In this document: in pieces, positions 25,329 to 35,001 of the stretch
How positions within the stretch are numbered: the stretch's first letter is position 1
Layout of the letters: every line of letters starts with the position of its first letter
From: Marinospirillum alkalitolerans
GTDB lineage: Bacteria; Pseudomonadota; Gammaproteobacteria; Pseudomonadales; Halomonadaceae
Length of the DNA: 64,000 bases
Assembly (NCBI RefSeq): GCF_045055655.1
Contig: NZ_JBANFI010000006.1
Span: 1 to 64,000 of the forward strand
Direction: 5' to 3'
Notes under the pieces: generated by a model
What the model saw: the letters and a program-made list of their open reading frames with translations, nothing else
Database searches by the model: none
Told to the model about the DNA's origin: nothing
Made by a program: the position numbers and the translations under genes

Positions 25329-26933
25329 CTACCCCGCATTGGTGTTGGCGTGCCACAAGCCCGCGGCTTGTAGTAGTTGGCGCGTGTAGTCGGCTTGCGG
25401 CTGGGTGATCAGCTGATGGGTGGGGGCGAGTTCGATTTGTTCGCCGTGGCGCATGACCAGTATCCGGTGGCTCAGTGCTTGCACCACACGCAGATCATGA
25501 CTGATCAGCAGATAAGCGAGCTGATACTTGGCTTGCAGCTGGCGCAAGAGATCAAGAATCTGCGCCTGAATACTGCGATCCAGCGCCGAGGTGGGTTCAT
25601 CGAGAATCAGCAGGCGAGGTTTGAGAATCAGCGCGCGGGCGAGGGCGATACGCTGGCGTTGTCCGCCTGAAAACTCATGCGGATAACGAAAGCGCGTGGC
25701 AGGGTCCAGCCCGACTTCTTGCATGACCTGAATAATCTGCGCTTCTTGCTCATCATGGCGCAGTTGTGGCTGATGCAGCGCCAGCCCCTCGCCGATAATC
25801 TCCATCACGCTCATACGTGGGCTCAGGCTGCCATAGGGATCTTGAAACACCAGTTGCATCTGGCGACGGTGGGGCAGTAGTGCGCGTTGTGTGAGACCTG
25901 TCAGCGTTTGACCGAGCAGCTGCACTTCACCGCCTGCACTGGGCAGTAGTCTCAGGATCGCCAAGGCCAGCGAGGTTTTGCCCGAGCCGCTTTCTCCAAC
26001 CAGGCCCAGTGTCTCCCCTGCACGCAAGGACCAGCTTTGCTCCGCAACAGCCACCAAGGGCGGTGGCGCTTTTTGCCAGAGACGGGTGCGCGGGCGGGCA
26101 TATTCAACCCTGAGTTGATCAAGGCTGAGGATCTCTTCGGCTTGTGCTGCCAGAGGAGTCGGCTGTCCACTGGGTTCGCTGGCGAGCAGATGACGGGTGT
26201 AATCGGCTTGTGGCTGAGCAAAAAGAGCCGCTGTAGCTTGGGTCTCGACCAGCTGGCCCTGATGCATCACGGCAACCTGATCACTATAGCGTCGCACCAG
26301 ATGCAGATCATGGGAGATCAGCAGCATCGCCATGCCATAGCGGGCTTGCAGGCGGCGCAGCAGATCAAGAATTGTTTGCTGTACCGTCACATCCAGCGCG
26401 GTGGTGGGTTCATCCGCGAGCAGCACTTGGGGGTTGTTGGCCAAGGCCATCGCGATCATCACCCTTTGGCGTTGGCCACCAGAGAGCTGATGGGGCCAGG
26501 CTTGAGCCAGTTGCGGATCGAGCTGGACTTCTTGCAGGAGTTCACGGCTGCGTTCGGCGGCCTCGCGCTGGCTCAGTCCTTGATGCAGGATCAAGGTTTC
26601 GTTGATTTGGCGGCCAACACGATGCAGTGGGTTGAGCGAGGTCATCGGCTCTTGAAAAATCATCGCGATCTTTTGTCCGCGCAGGCCGCGCCACTGGCGT
26701 TCGCTATAGTCACTAAGGCATTGATCACCCAGCTGAATCTGGCCGCTGACTTGGGCTGTATCGGGCAACAGGCCAAGGCAAGCAAGCGCCGTCAAGGATT
26801 TGCCCGAGCCACTTTCACCGACCAGAGCCAGGGTTTCTCCTGCGTTGAGTTGCAGATCCAGTTGTTGCACGACAGGGGTGGAGCCGAAGCGAATGGTCAG
26901 CTCTTTCAGTTGCAATAAAGGGCCAGAAGTCAT
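25329..26933 (-). CDS. yejF: Peptide ABC importer, double ATP-binding protein (YejF)
   Basis: 534 residues with two complete nucleotide-binding domains. Walker A motifs are GESGSGKSLT and GESGSGKTSL; the signature motifs are LSGGQRQR and FSGGQRQR; Walker B parts are LLADEPTTALD and LILDEPTSALD. It energises peptide uptake through YejB/YejE, a route known in enterobacteria for microcin C and short peptides. The ATG overlaps the yejE stop by 4 bp. A GGGAGG/CCTCCC hairpin lies right after the stop but has no T-run. Confidence 0.92.
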   Translation of the reverse strand: MTSGPLLQLKELTIRFGSTPVVQQLDLQLNAGETLALVGESGSGKSLTALACLGLLPDTAQVSGQIQLGDQCLSDYSERQWRGLRGQKIAMIFQEPMTSLNPLHRVGRQINETLILHQGLSQREAAERSRELLQEVQLDPQLAQAWPHQLSGGQRQRVMIAMALANNPQVLLADEPTTALDVTVQQTILDLLRRLQARYGMAMLLISHDLHLVRRYSDQVAVMHQGQLVETQATAALFAQPQADYTRHLLASEPSGQPTPLAAQAEEILSLDQLRVEYARPRTRLWQKAPPPLVAVAEQSWSLRAGETLGLVGESGSGKTSLALAILRLLPSAGGEVQLLGQTLTGLTQRALLPHRRQMQLVFQDPYGSLSPRMSVMEIIGEGLALHQPQLRHDEQEAQIIQVMQEVGLDPATRFRYPHEFSGGQRQRIALARALILKPRLLILDEPTSALDRSIQAQILDLLRQLQAKYQLAYLLISHDLRVVQALSHRILVMRHGEQIELAPTHQLITQPQADYTRQLLQAAGLWHANTNAG

Positions 26934-28018
26934 GGTGGCGGTGTCTTCTCGGTCGAGGGGGTGAAGGCTTTGCGTGGATCAAAGGCATCGCGCACCCCTT
27001 CACCAATAAAGACCAGCAGGGTGAGCAGGATCGCCAGAGTCATAAAGGCGGTGATGCCAAGCCAAGGGGCTTGCAGATTGTTTTTACCTTGTGCGACCAG
27101 TTCGCCTAAAGAGGGGGTACCCGGCGGCAGGCCAAAACCGAGAAAATCCAGTGCGGTCAGCGTGGTCACCGCACCAGTAAACAGAAAGGGCAAAAAGGTC
27201 AGCGTGGCAACCAGTGCATTAGGCAGCACATGGCGCAGCAGCAGACGGGTGTTGGAGAGGCCCAAGGCGCGGGCCGCGCGTACATATTCTAAATTACGGG
27301 CTTTTAAGCATTCAGCACGCACAAGATCGACCAGCGCAGGCCAGCTAAAGAGCAGCAGGATGCCCAACAGCCACCAAAAGCCGGGGGTGATCAGGCTGGC
27401 GAGAATAATCAGCACAAACAGCGTGGGCAGGCCAGACCAGATTTCGATCAGCCGCTGGCCCCAGAGATCAAGGCGGCCACCATAGTAGCCCTGCATCGCG
27501 CCGATCAGCACACCGATCACGCTGCTGCCTAGCGTGAGCAGCAGGGCAAACAGGATTGAGAGACGTAGGCTGTAGATCACACGCGCCAGCACATCACGCC
27601 CTTGATCATCTGTCCCGAGCCAGTTTTCACGGCTGGGTGGTGTGGGGGCAGGTTGAGTGAGTTGATAGTTGATGGTGGCATGATGAAAGGGAATCAGCGG
27701 CCAGAGCATCCAGCCGTCACCAGCGGCAATATTTTCTTGCAGAAAGGGATCACGATAATCCGCTGGAAAGGGCAGGTCGCCGCCAAAGGTGGTTTCATCA
27801 TACTGCTGCCATAAGGGCCAGTAGAGTTGGCCTTCGTAGCGCACCACCAAGGGACGTTCATGGGCGATCAGCTCCGCCATCAGGGTGATCCCAAACAGGC
27901 CGAGAAACAGCCATAAAGACCACCAAGCACGGCGGTTGGCTTTGAATATCTGCCAGCGGCGTTGATTCAGCGGTGCGCGCCAGCCAGCTTGAAGTCGATG
28001 GAGCCAACTGGTGTTCAT
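26930..28018 (-). CDS. yejE: Peptide ABC importer permease (YejE)
   Basis: 362 residues, inner-membrane permease of the DppC/OppC type. A long N-terminal periplasmic insertion (about 60-130, with PLWQQYDETTFGGDLPFPADYRDPF) is characteristic of YejE. The segment NWLGTDDQGRDVLARVIYSLRLS and the EAA-type loop EYVRAARALGLSNTRLLLRHVLPNAL contact the ATPase. It overlaps both neighbours by 4 bp, so the operon is tightly coupled. Confidence 0.92.
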   Translation of the reverse strand: MNTSWLHRLQAGWRAPLNQRRWQIFKANRRAWWSLWLFLGLFGITLMAELIAHERPLVVRYEGQLYWPLWQQYDETTFGGDLPFPADYRDPFLQENIAAGDGWMLWPLIPFHHATINYQLTQPAPTPPSRENWLGTDDQGRDVLARVIYSLRLSILFALLLTLGSSVIGVLIGAMQGYYGGRLDLWGQRLIEIWSGLPTLFVLIILASLITPGFWWLLGILLLFSWPALVDLVRAECLKARNLEYVRAARALGLSNTRLLLRHVLPNALVATLTFLPFLFTGAVTTLTALDFLGFGLPPGTPSLGELVAQGKNNLQAPWLGITAFMTLAILLTLLVFIGEGVRDAFDPRKAFTPSTEKTPPP

Positions 28019-29085
28019 CCCTGCTCCCGTGAAGCAAAATCAATACGTGGATCAATCAGCATATAGGTGAGATCACTGATCAGCTTAAGCAGCAGGCCTA
28101 TCAGTGTAAAAAGATAAAGGGTGCCAAACACCACCGGATAATCACGCTGCACCACCGCCTCAAAGCCAAGCAGCCCCAAGCCATCCAGCGAGAAGATCAC
28201 TTCAATCAGCAGGGCGCCAGTGAAGAAGATGCTGATCAAGGCCGCTGGCATGCCCGCAATAATAATCAGCATCGCATTGCGAAAGACATGGCCGTACAGC
28301 ACGCGTGAGGCACTGAGCCCCTTGGCGCGCGCGGTGAGCACATACTGCTTGTGGATTTCTTCTAAAAAGGAGTTTTTGGTCAGTAGCGTCAGCGTGGCAA
28401 AGCCAGAGATGGTCATCGCCAGTACGGGCAGAGTCAGATGCCAGAAGTAATCGAGAAGCTTGCCGCCAAGGCTGAGCTGATCAAAATCATCAGAAGTCAG
28501 GCCGCGCAGTGGAAACCAGCTTAAGTAGCTGCCGCCAGCAAAGAGCACGATCAACAGCAGTGCAAACAAAAAGCCAGGAATGGCATAGCCAATCACCACC
28601 ACTGAAGAAGTCCACACATCAAAGCGGCTGCCATGATGCAGGGCTTTGCGGATACCAAGAGGAATCGAGATCAGATAGATCAACAGCGTTGACCAGAGCC
28701 CGAGCGAGATGGACACGGGCATTTTTTCAAGGATCAACTCACTGACTGGGCGGCCACGAAAAAAGCTTTCGCCAAGATCAAAGGTGAGATACTGGCGCAC
28801 CATCAGCAAGAAGCGCTCATGCGCTGGGCGATCAAAACCGAACTGGGCTTCAAGCTCCGCGATCAGGCGCGCCTCCATACCCTGGCTGCCGCGATGGGCC
28901 GATTCTGCCAGTTCGCCACCGCCTCCCAAGCGGGTGCTGCTCATGCTGCCCAGATCCTGCATCTGCGCCATCATCTGTTCGATGGGACCACCGGGTGCAG
29001 CTTGAATAATGATGAAATTCAGCAGCAAAATACCCAGCAGCGTGGGTGGAATCAGCAGTAGGCGCTGGAGCAGATAACGCGTCAT
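28015..29085 (-). CDS. yejB: Peptide ABC importer permease (YejB)
   Basis: 356 residues, DppB/OppB-type permease with about six spans. The opening MTRYLLQRLLLIPPTLLGILLLNFIIIQAAPGGP, the insertion after residue 40 (QMQDLGSMSSTRLGGGGE) and the EAA loop KQYVLTARAKGLSASRVLYGHVFRNAML are family features. It pairs with YejE to form the channel; start and stop each overlap the neighbouring genes by 4 bp. Confidence 0.92.
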   Translation of the reverse strand: MTRYLLQRLLLIPPTLLGILLLNFIIIQAAPGGPIEQMMAQMQDLGSMSSTRLGGGGELAESAHRGSQGMEARLIAELEAQFGFDRPAHERFLLMVRQYLTFDLGESFFRGRPVSELILEKMPVSISLGLWSTLLIYLISIPLGIRKALHHGSRFDVWTSSVVVIGYAIPGFLFALLLIVLFAGGSYLSWFPLRGLTSDDFDQLSLGGKLLDYFWHLTLPVLAMTISGFATLTLLTKNSFLEEIHKQYVLTARAKGLSASRVLYGHVFRNAMLIIIAGMPAALISIFFTGALLIEVIFSLDGLGLLGFEAVVQRDYPVVFGTLYLFTLIGLLLKLISDLTYMLIDPRIDFASREQG

Positions 29086-30902
29086 TCTTCAGCAATCCAC
29101 CAGCTGTCCATCGCCAAACCAAAGGGTGGGTGCACTTCAGGGATCTGCACACGACGATGGCGGGCGACACGGTGCTCAGGCAGGTGCCAATGGGGGAGCA
29201 CATAGTGGCCATGCAGCAAAACGCGATCCAGCGCACGCGCGGTAGCAACCAGTGTGGTGCGATCGGGTGCGGCAATCAGCTGTTCAACCAGCGCATCCAC
29301 TACTGGATCTTGAATGCCAGATAAATTGCGCCCATCTGCTGCCTGGGCAAAGGCAGAATGAAAGTAATCACGCTGCTCATTCCCCGGTGACAGGCTTTGC
29401 GGCAGGGTGGAGATGATCATGTCATAGTCAAACTGGCGCACACGATTCAAAAACTGAGTGGTATCGACAAGGCGTACATCAAGGCGGATGCCCAAGCGCT
29501 CCAGATTCTGCCGCCACGGCAGCACAACCCGCTCAAAGGCGCTGTCATGCATCAGCAGCTCAACACGCAGTTGCTGGCCTTGTGCATTGACCAGACGACG
29601 GCCATCGAGTGTCCAACCGGCTTCACGCAGTAGATTCAGCGCCTCGCGCATTTCACGCCGCAGCTGGCCACTGCCATCAGTGACAGGCAGGCGATAGGGG
29701 GTGGTGAACAAGCTTGCCGGTAGTTGATCTGCAAAGCGATTGAGGATCTCCAGCTCTAAGCCGCTTGGCAGGTCAGCACTGGCCAGCTCTGAGTTGCTGA
29801 AATAGCTGGTGGTGCGGGTGTAAGCGCCATGAAAGAGCTGCTGGTTCGTCCATTCAAAATCAAACATCAGCGTCAGCGCCTGACGCACTCGGGCATCAGC
29901 CAGCACGGGGCGACGAGTGTTATAGAAAAAGCCCTGCATGCCAGAGGAATTTTGATGGGGGATGGATTCCAGCAGGATCTCGCCTGAGTTCAGTGCTGGA
30001 CCGCTGTAGCCCGTTGCCCAGTGGCGGGCGATATGCTCAAGGCGCACATCCAGACGTCCGGCTTTAAAGGCCTCCAAGGCAACGCTGCTATCGCGAAAGT
30101 AGTCATAGATCATCTGATCAATATTATGACGGCCACGGTTGATGGGCAGATCGGCCCCCCAGTAGTTGTCAACACGCTGATAGACGATGCGTCGTCCGGC
30201 ATCCACTTCTGCAATACGATACGGCCCGCTGCCCAGTGGTCGCTCCAGACCTGGGCGAGTGAAGTCGCGCTCGGCCCAGAAGTGCGCAGGCAGAATCGGC
30301 ACCTGGCCAATAATCAGCGGAAGCTCGCGGTTTTCTGGGTTGCCGAGATAAAAGCGCACCCGCAGAGGATCAGGGGTTTCTATGCGTAGGATATCGGCAT
30401 AGTAGGCGCGATAAAAGGGACGTCCCTGAGTTTTGAGTGTTTCGAAGGTAAAGGCAACATCGGCACTGGTGACCGGCTGACCATCATGAAAGCGAGCTTC
30501 GGGGCGCAGTTGGAACTCGATCCAGCCGCCATCTGGATCAACGCGCATACACTCGGCCAGCAGGCCATATTCGGTGAAGGGTTCATCGGCACTGGATTCG
30601 GCCAGACTGTCATAGATCAGGCCCAGGCCCGCTGCGGGTGTGCCTTGAATAATAAAAGGATTCAGACTATCGAAGCTGCCGCCGGGCGGTGTTTGGCGCA
30701 GGCGGCCGCCCTTGGGCGCTTCTGGATTGACATAATCAAAATGGGAGAAGTCCGCTGCATAGCGCGGTGCTTCGTCATAGATACTCAGCGCATGGCGACA
30801 TTCCACGGCACTTGCGCTTGCGCTCCAGAGCAGGCTGCTGCTGAGCAACAGCGCGCAGTAGGCAGCTGGACGAATCATGACGCACTCCCATTTTTTTGGC
30901 AT
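29082..30902 (-). CDS. yejA: Peptide ABC importer, periplasmic binding protein (YejA)
   Basis: 606 residues, an SBP family 5 protein that captures peptides in the periplasm. A signal peptide (PAAYCALLLSSSLLWSASASA) precedes the mature part beginning VECRHALSIYDEAPRY. The lobe motifs NPEAPKGGRLRQTPPGGSFDSLNPF and the ligand segment ARFHDGQPVTSADVAFTFE are clear. I chose ATG at 30902 because AAGGAG lies 6 bases upstream; ATG at 30878 (after GGGAG) is also possible. It begins 22 bp after mltD, so the four yej genes may be read through from mltD. Confidence 0.9.
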   Translation of the reverse strand: MPKKWECVMIRPAAYCALLLSSSLLWSASASAVECRHALSIYDEAPRYAADFSHFDYVNPEAPKGGRLRQTPPGGSFDSLNPFIIQGTPAAGLGLIYDSLAESSADEPFTEYGLLAECMRVDPDGGWIEFQLRPEARFHDGQPVTSADVAFTFETLKTQGRPFYRAYYADILRIETPDPLRVRFYLGNPENRELPLIIGQVPILPAHFWAERDFTRPGLERPLGSGPYRIAEVDAGRRIVYQRVDNYWGADLPINRGRHNIDQMIYDYFRDSSVALEAFKAGRLDVRLEHIARHWATGYSGPALNSGEILLESIPHQNSSGMQGFFYNTRRPVLADARVRQALTLMFDFEWTNQQLFHGAYTRTTSYFSNSELASADLPSGLELEILNRFADQLPASLFTTPYRLPVTDGSGQLRREMREALNLLREAGWTLDGRRLVNAQGQQLRVELLMHDSAFERVVLPWRQNLERLGIRLDVRLVDTTQFLNRVRQFDYDMIISTLPQSLSPGNEQRDYFHSAFAQAADGRNLSGIQDPVVDALVEQLIAAPDRTTLVATARALDRVLLHGHYVLPHWHLPEHRVARHRRVQIPEVHPPFGLAMDSWWIAEE

Positions 30903-30924
30903 CCGTATCTCCTTGGTCTTGTGC

Positions 30925-32637
30925 TTAGTTACGTGTGACATCCACATGCAGCGTCAGGTTTTGTCCTGGCTGCAAGTAGCGGTTGGGGTTGATATTGTTC
31001 CAGCGCGCGATATCACTGACGCTGACTTGAAAGCGCTGGGCGATGCTGGCCAGATTATCGCCACGGCGGACTTGATAGTTCACACGCCGCACGACACTGC
31101 GCTGGGCTGGGCTGTTGGCAGACTGGGCATTGCGTGACCAGATCACCAGACTTTGTCCGGCGATTAATGGATCACCGGGGGCCATGTTGTTCCAAGCGGC
31201 CAGTTCGCGCACGCTGACATTATGGCGGCGGGCGAGCAGCCAGAAGCTATCACCACTTTGTACGCGATGATCCACGCGCTGGCCATTGCGCTGCACATTT
31301 TGGCGGCGCTGTAGGCGCTGATCTTCGCTGAGGGCATACTGGCCTGCGCCTTGGCTGGGAATCGGGATCAAGAGTTCGCGTCCGGCACGAATAATGTCGC
31401 CATTGAGCTGGTTGGCGTCACGGATCATGCTGGGCGTGGTGTTAAAGCGGCGTGAGATGGTCAGCAGGCTGTCGCCTGAGGCCACGCGATAGCGCTGCCA
31501 GCTCATGCGCTGCTGGGCTGGGAGGGCTTCGAGTGCTTGGGCAAAGACATCGGCTTGCTCGATCGGCACCAGAAGGCGATGGGGGCCGTTAGGGTCGGTG
31601 GCCCATTGGCTATAGCCTGGATTGAGCAGATAAAGCTCATTGATGCTGATTTCAGCCATCTGGGCGGCCAAGGCCAGATCGATCTGCCCGCCAGTGGGCA
31701 CAACAGCAAAATAAGGCTCATTCGGCAGGCTGCTCAAGGTGATGCCATAGGCTTCTGGATCACCGATGACCCTTGCCAGAGCGACCATCTTCGGCACATA
31801 GGCGCGGGTCTCAGCCGGTAGGTTCAGCTCCCAGAAGGTACCATTGCCACCTGCTTGACGGTTATGTCGCAAGGCGCGGTTCACATTACCGCCACCAGCA
31901 TTGTAAGCGGCTAAGGCCAGGTGCCAGTCGTCAAAACGGCGATGCAGTTGGGTGAGATAGGTCAGCGCAGCATCTGTTGAGGCCAGGACATCGCGTCGGC
32001 CGTCATACCACCAGTTGTTTTCTAGGCCAAAATGCCGCCCAGTGCCGGGGATAAACTGCCACATGCCCGAAGCACGACCGTGGGAGTAAGCAAAGGGATC
32101 ATAGGCAGATTCAATAATCGGCAGCAGGGCCAGTTCACTGGGGAGATCACGACGCTCGATCTCTTCAAGAATATGGAACATATAGCGGTTGGCGCGCTGG
32201 GCCACCCGATCTAAATAGCTGGGATGGCGCAGCAGCCAGTTGATCTCGGCTTGTACGCGCGGGTCATGGCTGGTGTTATCCATACGCATATTGGCGCGCA
32301 GGCGATCCCAGAGATCATAGGGTGGGAGGCTGGGTTCATCCCAAGAGCGCCAATCGGCCTGCTGCTGCAAGGGGAGCAGCTGCCCAAGGCCGTTGGCTTC
32401 TTCGGCCTTTAAATAGTGAAACAGCTGTTGCTGCTGCTGTAGCTGGGCCAGCAGATATTCAGGATCACTGGTGGCGGGGTCCTGAGAGGCCTGCTGAAGA
32501 GGAAAAGCGGAACAACCGGCTAAAAAAACACTCCCTAGAGTGACTGCAGTGAAAGGGCGACCCCAGCGGCGCAGGAAAAAAGAAGGGGTCGAATGCAGGG
32601 GAGGAAACCATTGGCAAATCGATTGAAATAAAGGCAT
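30925..32637 (-). CDS. mltD: Membrane-bound lytic murein transglycosylase D
   Basis: 570 residues. A lipoprotein leader ends LGSVFLAGC. The SLT catalytic domain (about 120-250) has the Glu in LALLPIIESAYDPFAYSHGRASGMWQFIPGTG. Three LysM domains follow (starting near YRVASGDSLLTIS, HRVQSGDSFWLLA and YQVRRGDNLASIA) and bind peptidoglycan. It cleaves glycan strands with formation of 1,6-anhydro ends, anchored at the outer membrane. The order mltD, yejABEF downstream, and gloB, methyltransferase, rnhA, dnaQ upstream matches my memory of the Pseudomonas chromosome. Confidence 0.94.
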   Translation of the reverse strand: MPLFQSICQWFPPLHSTPSFFLRRWGRPFTAVTLGSVFLAGCSAFPLQQASQDPATSDPEYLLAQLQQQQQLFHYLKAEEANGLGQLLPLQQQADWRSWDEPSLPPYDLWDRLRANMRMDNTSHDPRVQAEINWLLRHPSYLDRVAQRANRYMFHILEEIERRDLPSELALLPIIESAYDPFAYSHGRASGMWQFIPGTGRHFGLENNWWYDGRRDVLASTDAALTYLTQLHRRFDDWHLALAAYNAGGGNVNRALRHNRQAGGNGTFWELNLPAETRAYVPKMVALARVIGDPEAYGITLSSLPNEPYFAVVPTGGQIDLALAAQMAEISINELYLLNPGYSQWATDPNGPHRLLVPIEQADVFAQALEALPAQQRMSWQRYRVASGDSLLTISRRFNTTPSMIRDANQLNGDIIRAGRELLIPIPSQGAGQYALSEDQRLQRRQNVQRNGQRVDHRVQSGDSFWLLARRHNVSVRELAAWNNMAPGDPLIAGQSLVIWSRNAQSANSPAQRSVVRRVNYQVRRGDNLASIAQRFQVSVSDIARWNNINPNRYLQPGQNLTLHVDVTRN

Positions 32638-32821
32638 AGAATAGGATCGTGTTGGTCAGAAAAATGGATAACTCGGCTCTTGGGGCAGTAATTTACACTA
32701 TTTTTTCAGTACGCGCCTAGAGAAGCGCGCTGCCACTGGCCCGCGCGGCTGGCCGCTGAGGCTCACTCAGGCTGGATCGAATCAGCCGTCAAGATCAGCA
32801 GGCTGCCTTGTTGTACGCTTG

Positions 32822-33619
32822 CTAGGAAGCGTTTTTCCAGAGGCGTAAAAAGTGTAGCCAGGCTGCTGGGGTCTCAGGTTGGGGTTCGCCCTGTTGTGCC
32901 ACAAACTGGCTGATCGAGGCCTGCACCTCAGGCTGATTCAGGCGCCAATAGGGGTTGGTCGCGGCCTCTTGCTCGCGGCTGGTGGGGAGCGTAGGGCGCT
33001 GGGCCGCACGCAACGCCATACATTGGGCAAGGCGTTGTTGTAAGGCGAAGGAGCTGGGTTCCACCTTGCAGGCAAAATTCAGGTTGGCAAGGGTGTACTC
33101 ATGGGCTGGGTAGTAGAGGGTGGCATCAGGAAAAGCTGCCAGAGCTTGGAGCGATTGATACATCTGTTGTGCGGTGCCTTCAAAAAGTCGGCCGCAGCCC
33201 GCCGCAAAAAGCGTATCGCCACAAAAAATATGCTGCTGACCTTGTTGGTCGGTGCAGGAAAACGCAAGATGGTGATCTGTATGCCCAGGGACCGCCAGCA
33301 CCTCCACCTGCCAATCGAGCAGCTGAAAGCGATCACCCTGCTGCACGGCCTGAGTCAGTGGCGGCAAGCGGGCCTGATCTGCGGCACTGCCGATCACAGC
33401 ACAAGAATAGGCCGCACTCAGCGCAGCCACACCCCCTATGTGATCGGGATGGTGGTGCGTGATCAGGATGCCTTCAAGCTGGCGTTGCGTGGCGTCTAAG
33501 TAGGCGCGCACTGGTGCGGCATCTCCTGGATCAACCACCCAGCAGCGTGGGTCCTGATCCTGTTGGATGACCCAGATATAATTATCTTTGAAGGCGGGTA
33601 GAGGGTGAACTGAATACAT
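32822..33619 (-). CDS. gloB: Hydroxyacylglutathione hydrolase (glyoxalase II)
   Basis: 265 residues, metallo-beta-lactamase fold. It hydrolyses S-lactoylglutathione to lactate and glutathione in methylglyoxal detoxification. The binuclear metal motif is THHHPDHIGG, with later His at VPGHTDHHLAF, Asp in FCGDTLFAAGCGRLFEG and the C-terminal YPAHEYTLANL. The frame is open to 33784, but ATG at 33619 gives the standard N-terminus MYSVHPLPAFKDNYIWV. A 184-bp gap without a gene or clear terminator separates it from mltD. Confidence 0.95.
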   Translation of the reverse strand: MYSVHPLPAFKDNYIWVIQQDQDPRCWVVDPGDAAPVRAYLDATQRQLEGILITHHHPDHIGGVAALSAAYSCAVIGSAADQARLPPLTQAVQQGDRFQLLDWQVEVLAVPGHTDHHLAFSCTDQQGQQHIFCGDTLFAAGCGRLFEGTAQQMYQSLQALAAFPDATLYYPAHEYTLANLNFACKVEPSSFALQQRLAQCMALRAAQRPTLPTSREQEAATNPYWRLNQPEVQASISQFVAQQGEPQPETPAAWLHFLRLWKNAS

Positions 33620-33685
33620 GGCCTTAACCTCAATCAAGCAAGCAATGGGAGACAAAAAGATGCCAAGCGTGCACAAGGGGGAGCG

Positions 33686-34486
33686 GTGAAACGAGGGCAG
33701 CAAGATTCCCAGACCGTCATGGCTTCTCCTGAGGCCTGTTGGGCTCAGTGGCAGATTTTTTGGGAGACGGCCTTTGCGCAGCATCTTTTAGAGCAGGAGA
33801 CACGTTTGCTCACGCCCCTGCTGGAGCAGGCCAGAGGTTACCATTTACTTCACCTGGGCACTACTCCTCTGGGGGGGCTGCTGCGCAGTGGCAGTATTCG
33901 TCATGTGATTGAATGGCGGCCGCAGCAGGCGCTGGCAACCAGCCCAAGTAGCCTGATTGCCGATCCAGCCTATCTGCCGCTCCCCGATGAATCGATGGAT
34001 CGGGTTTTTCTGCACCATAGCCTAGCCCTCTATCATCGCCCGCATCAGCTGCTGAAAGAAGCGGCGCGGGTGGTCTTGTCGCAAGGCGAGATCTGGGTGT
34101 GTGCACTCAACCCTTGGAGCTGGCAGGCGCTGTTGCGTTTTACGCCACGCTGGATGCAGCCTAAATCCTTGCGCGCGCTGGCAGGGAGTGATTGGATCAG
34201 TCCGGCGCGTTTAAAGGACTGGTGTGAACTGCTGGATCTCCATTGTATTGAAATTCGCCCTTATGGCCGCAACAGAAGCTGCTATCATCTCGGCCCTTGG
34301 CTCGATCCCTGGCAGGGTGCTTATTTTATGCGTTTGGGTAAAAATGTAGGCTGTCCGCTGAGACCTCGACCCACCTGGCGGCGTCAGGCGTGGATGCCAG
34401 AGGCGGCGGTGGGGGCTTCAACCCTCAGTCAGCCAAAGATCGTCAGTGAATCGAGTCGTCCGGTTGGTCAAGAGGGCCAGTCATAA
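33686..34486 (+). CDS. Class I SAM-dependent methyltransferase-like protein
   Basis: 266 residues. A Methyltransf_11-type core can be traced: HLLHLGTTPLGGLLRSG as a weak SAM-binding loop, ADPAYLPLPDESMDRVFLHHSLALYHRPHQLLKEAARVV as motifs II-III. The glycine-rich loop departs from the usual ExGxGxG. The start is GTG at 33686 with GGGGGAG just upstream. It is encoded between gloB (divergent) and rnhA, a conserved place in Pseudomonas relatives. Substrate unknown. Confidence 0.75.
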   Translation: MKRGQQDSQTVMASPEACWAQWQIFWETAFAQHLLEQETRLLTPLLEQARGYHLLHLGTTPLGGLLRSGSIRHVIEWRPQQALATSPSSLIADPAYLPLPDESMDRVFLHHSLALYHRPHQLLKEAARVVLSQGEIWVCALNPWSWQALLRFTPRWMQPKSLRALAGSDWISPARLKDWCELLDLHCIEIRPYGRNRSCYHLGPWLDPWQGAYFMRLGKNVGCPLRPRPTWRRQAWMPEAAVGASTLSQPKIVSESSRPVGQEGQS

Positions 34487-34514
34487 AGCATAAAGAATGA
34501 AAGAGAGGAAGCCG

Positions 34515-34970
34515 ATGAGCGATCAACCCCCAGTGGTGATCTATACCGATGGTGCGTGCAAGGGGAATCCGGGGCGCGGCGGTTGGGGCGCTTGGTTGCG
34601 CTGCGGCGAGCATCAAAAAAGCCTCTGGGGTGGCGAAGCCCAGACCACCAATAATCGGATGGAGCTGATGGCCGCGATTCAAGCTTTGCAGGCTTTAAAG
34701 CGCCCTTGCCAGGTTGAGCTGCATACCGATTCCCAGTATGTGCGTCAGGGTATTACCCAGTGGATGGTGAACTGGAAAAAGAAAAACTGGAAAACGGCAG
34801 CAGGTCAGCCAGTGAAAAACAAAGACCTTTGGCAAGCGCTGGATGCCTTAGCGCAGCAGCATCAAATAGAATGGTTTTGGGTGAAGGGCCATGCCGGTGA
34901 CCCAGGCAATGAAATGGCCGATCAACTTGCCAATCGTGGCGTTGAACAGCCAGAGGGCGGCCTGGCCTGA
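34515..34970 (+). CDS. rnhA: Ribonuclease HI
   Basis: 151 residues; degrades RNA in RNA-DNA hybrids. The four catalytic acids are visible: IYTDGACKGNPGRGGWG (Asp), RMELMAAI (Glu), HTDSQYVRQGI (Asp) and the final HAGDPGNEMADQLAN (Asp). I chose ATG at 34515 because GAGAGG precedes it; an upstream ATG at 34497 would add six residues. dnaQ follows 31 bp later. Confidence 0.95.
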   Translation: MSDQPPVVIYTDGACKGNPGRGGWGAWLRCGEHQKSLWGGEAQTTNNRMELMAAIQALQALKRPCQVELHTDSQYVRQGITQWMVNWKKKNWKTAAGQPVKNKDLWQALDALAQQHQIEWFWVKGHAGDPGNEMADQLANRGVEQPEGGLA

Positions 34971-35001
34971 AGCCCTGAATCCGATCAAAAAGAGATTCAC
35001 T

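Noticed and set aside
25313..25329. GGGAGG/CCTCCC hairpin after yejF as a terminator
   Set aside because: No T-run follows on the transcribed strand, so it is not listed as a terminator.
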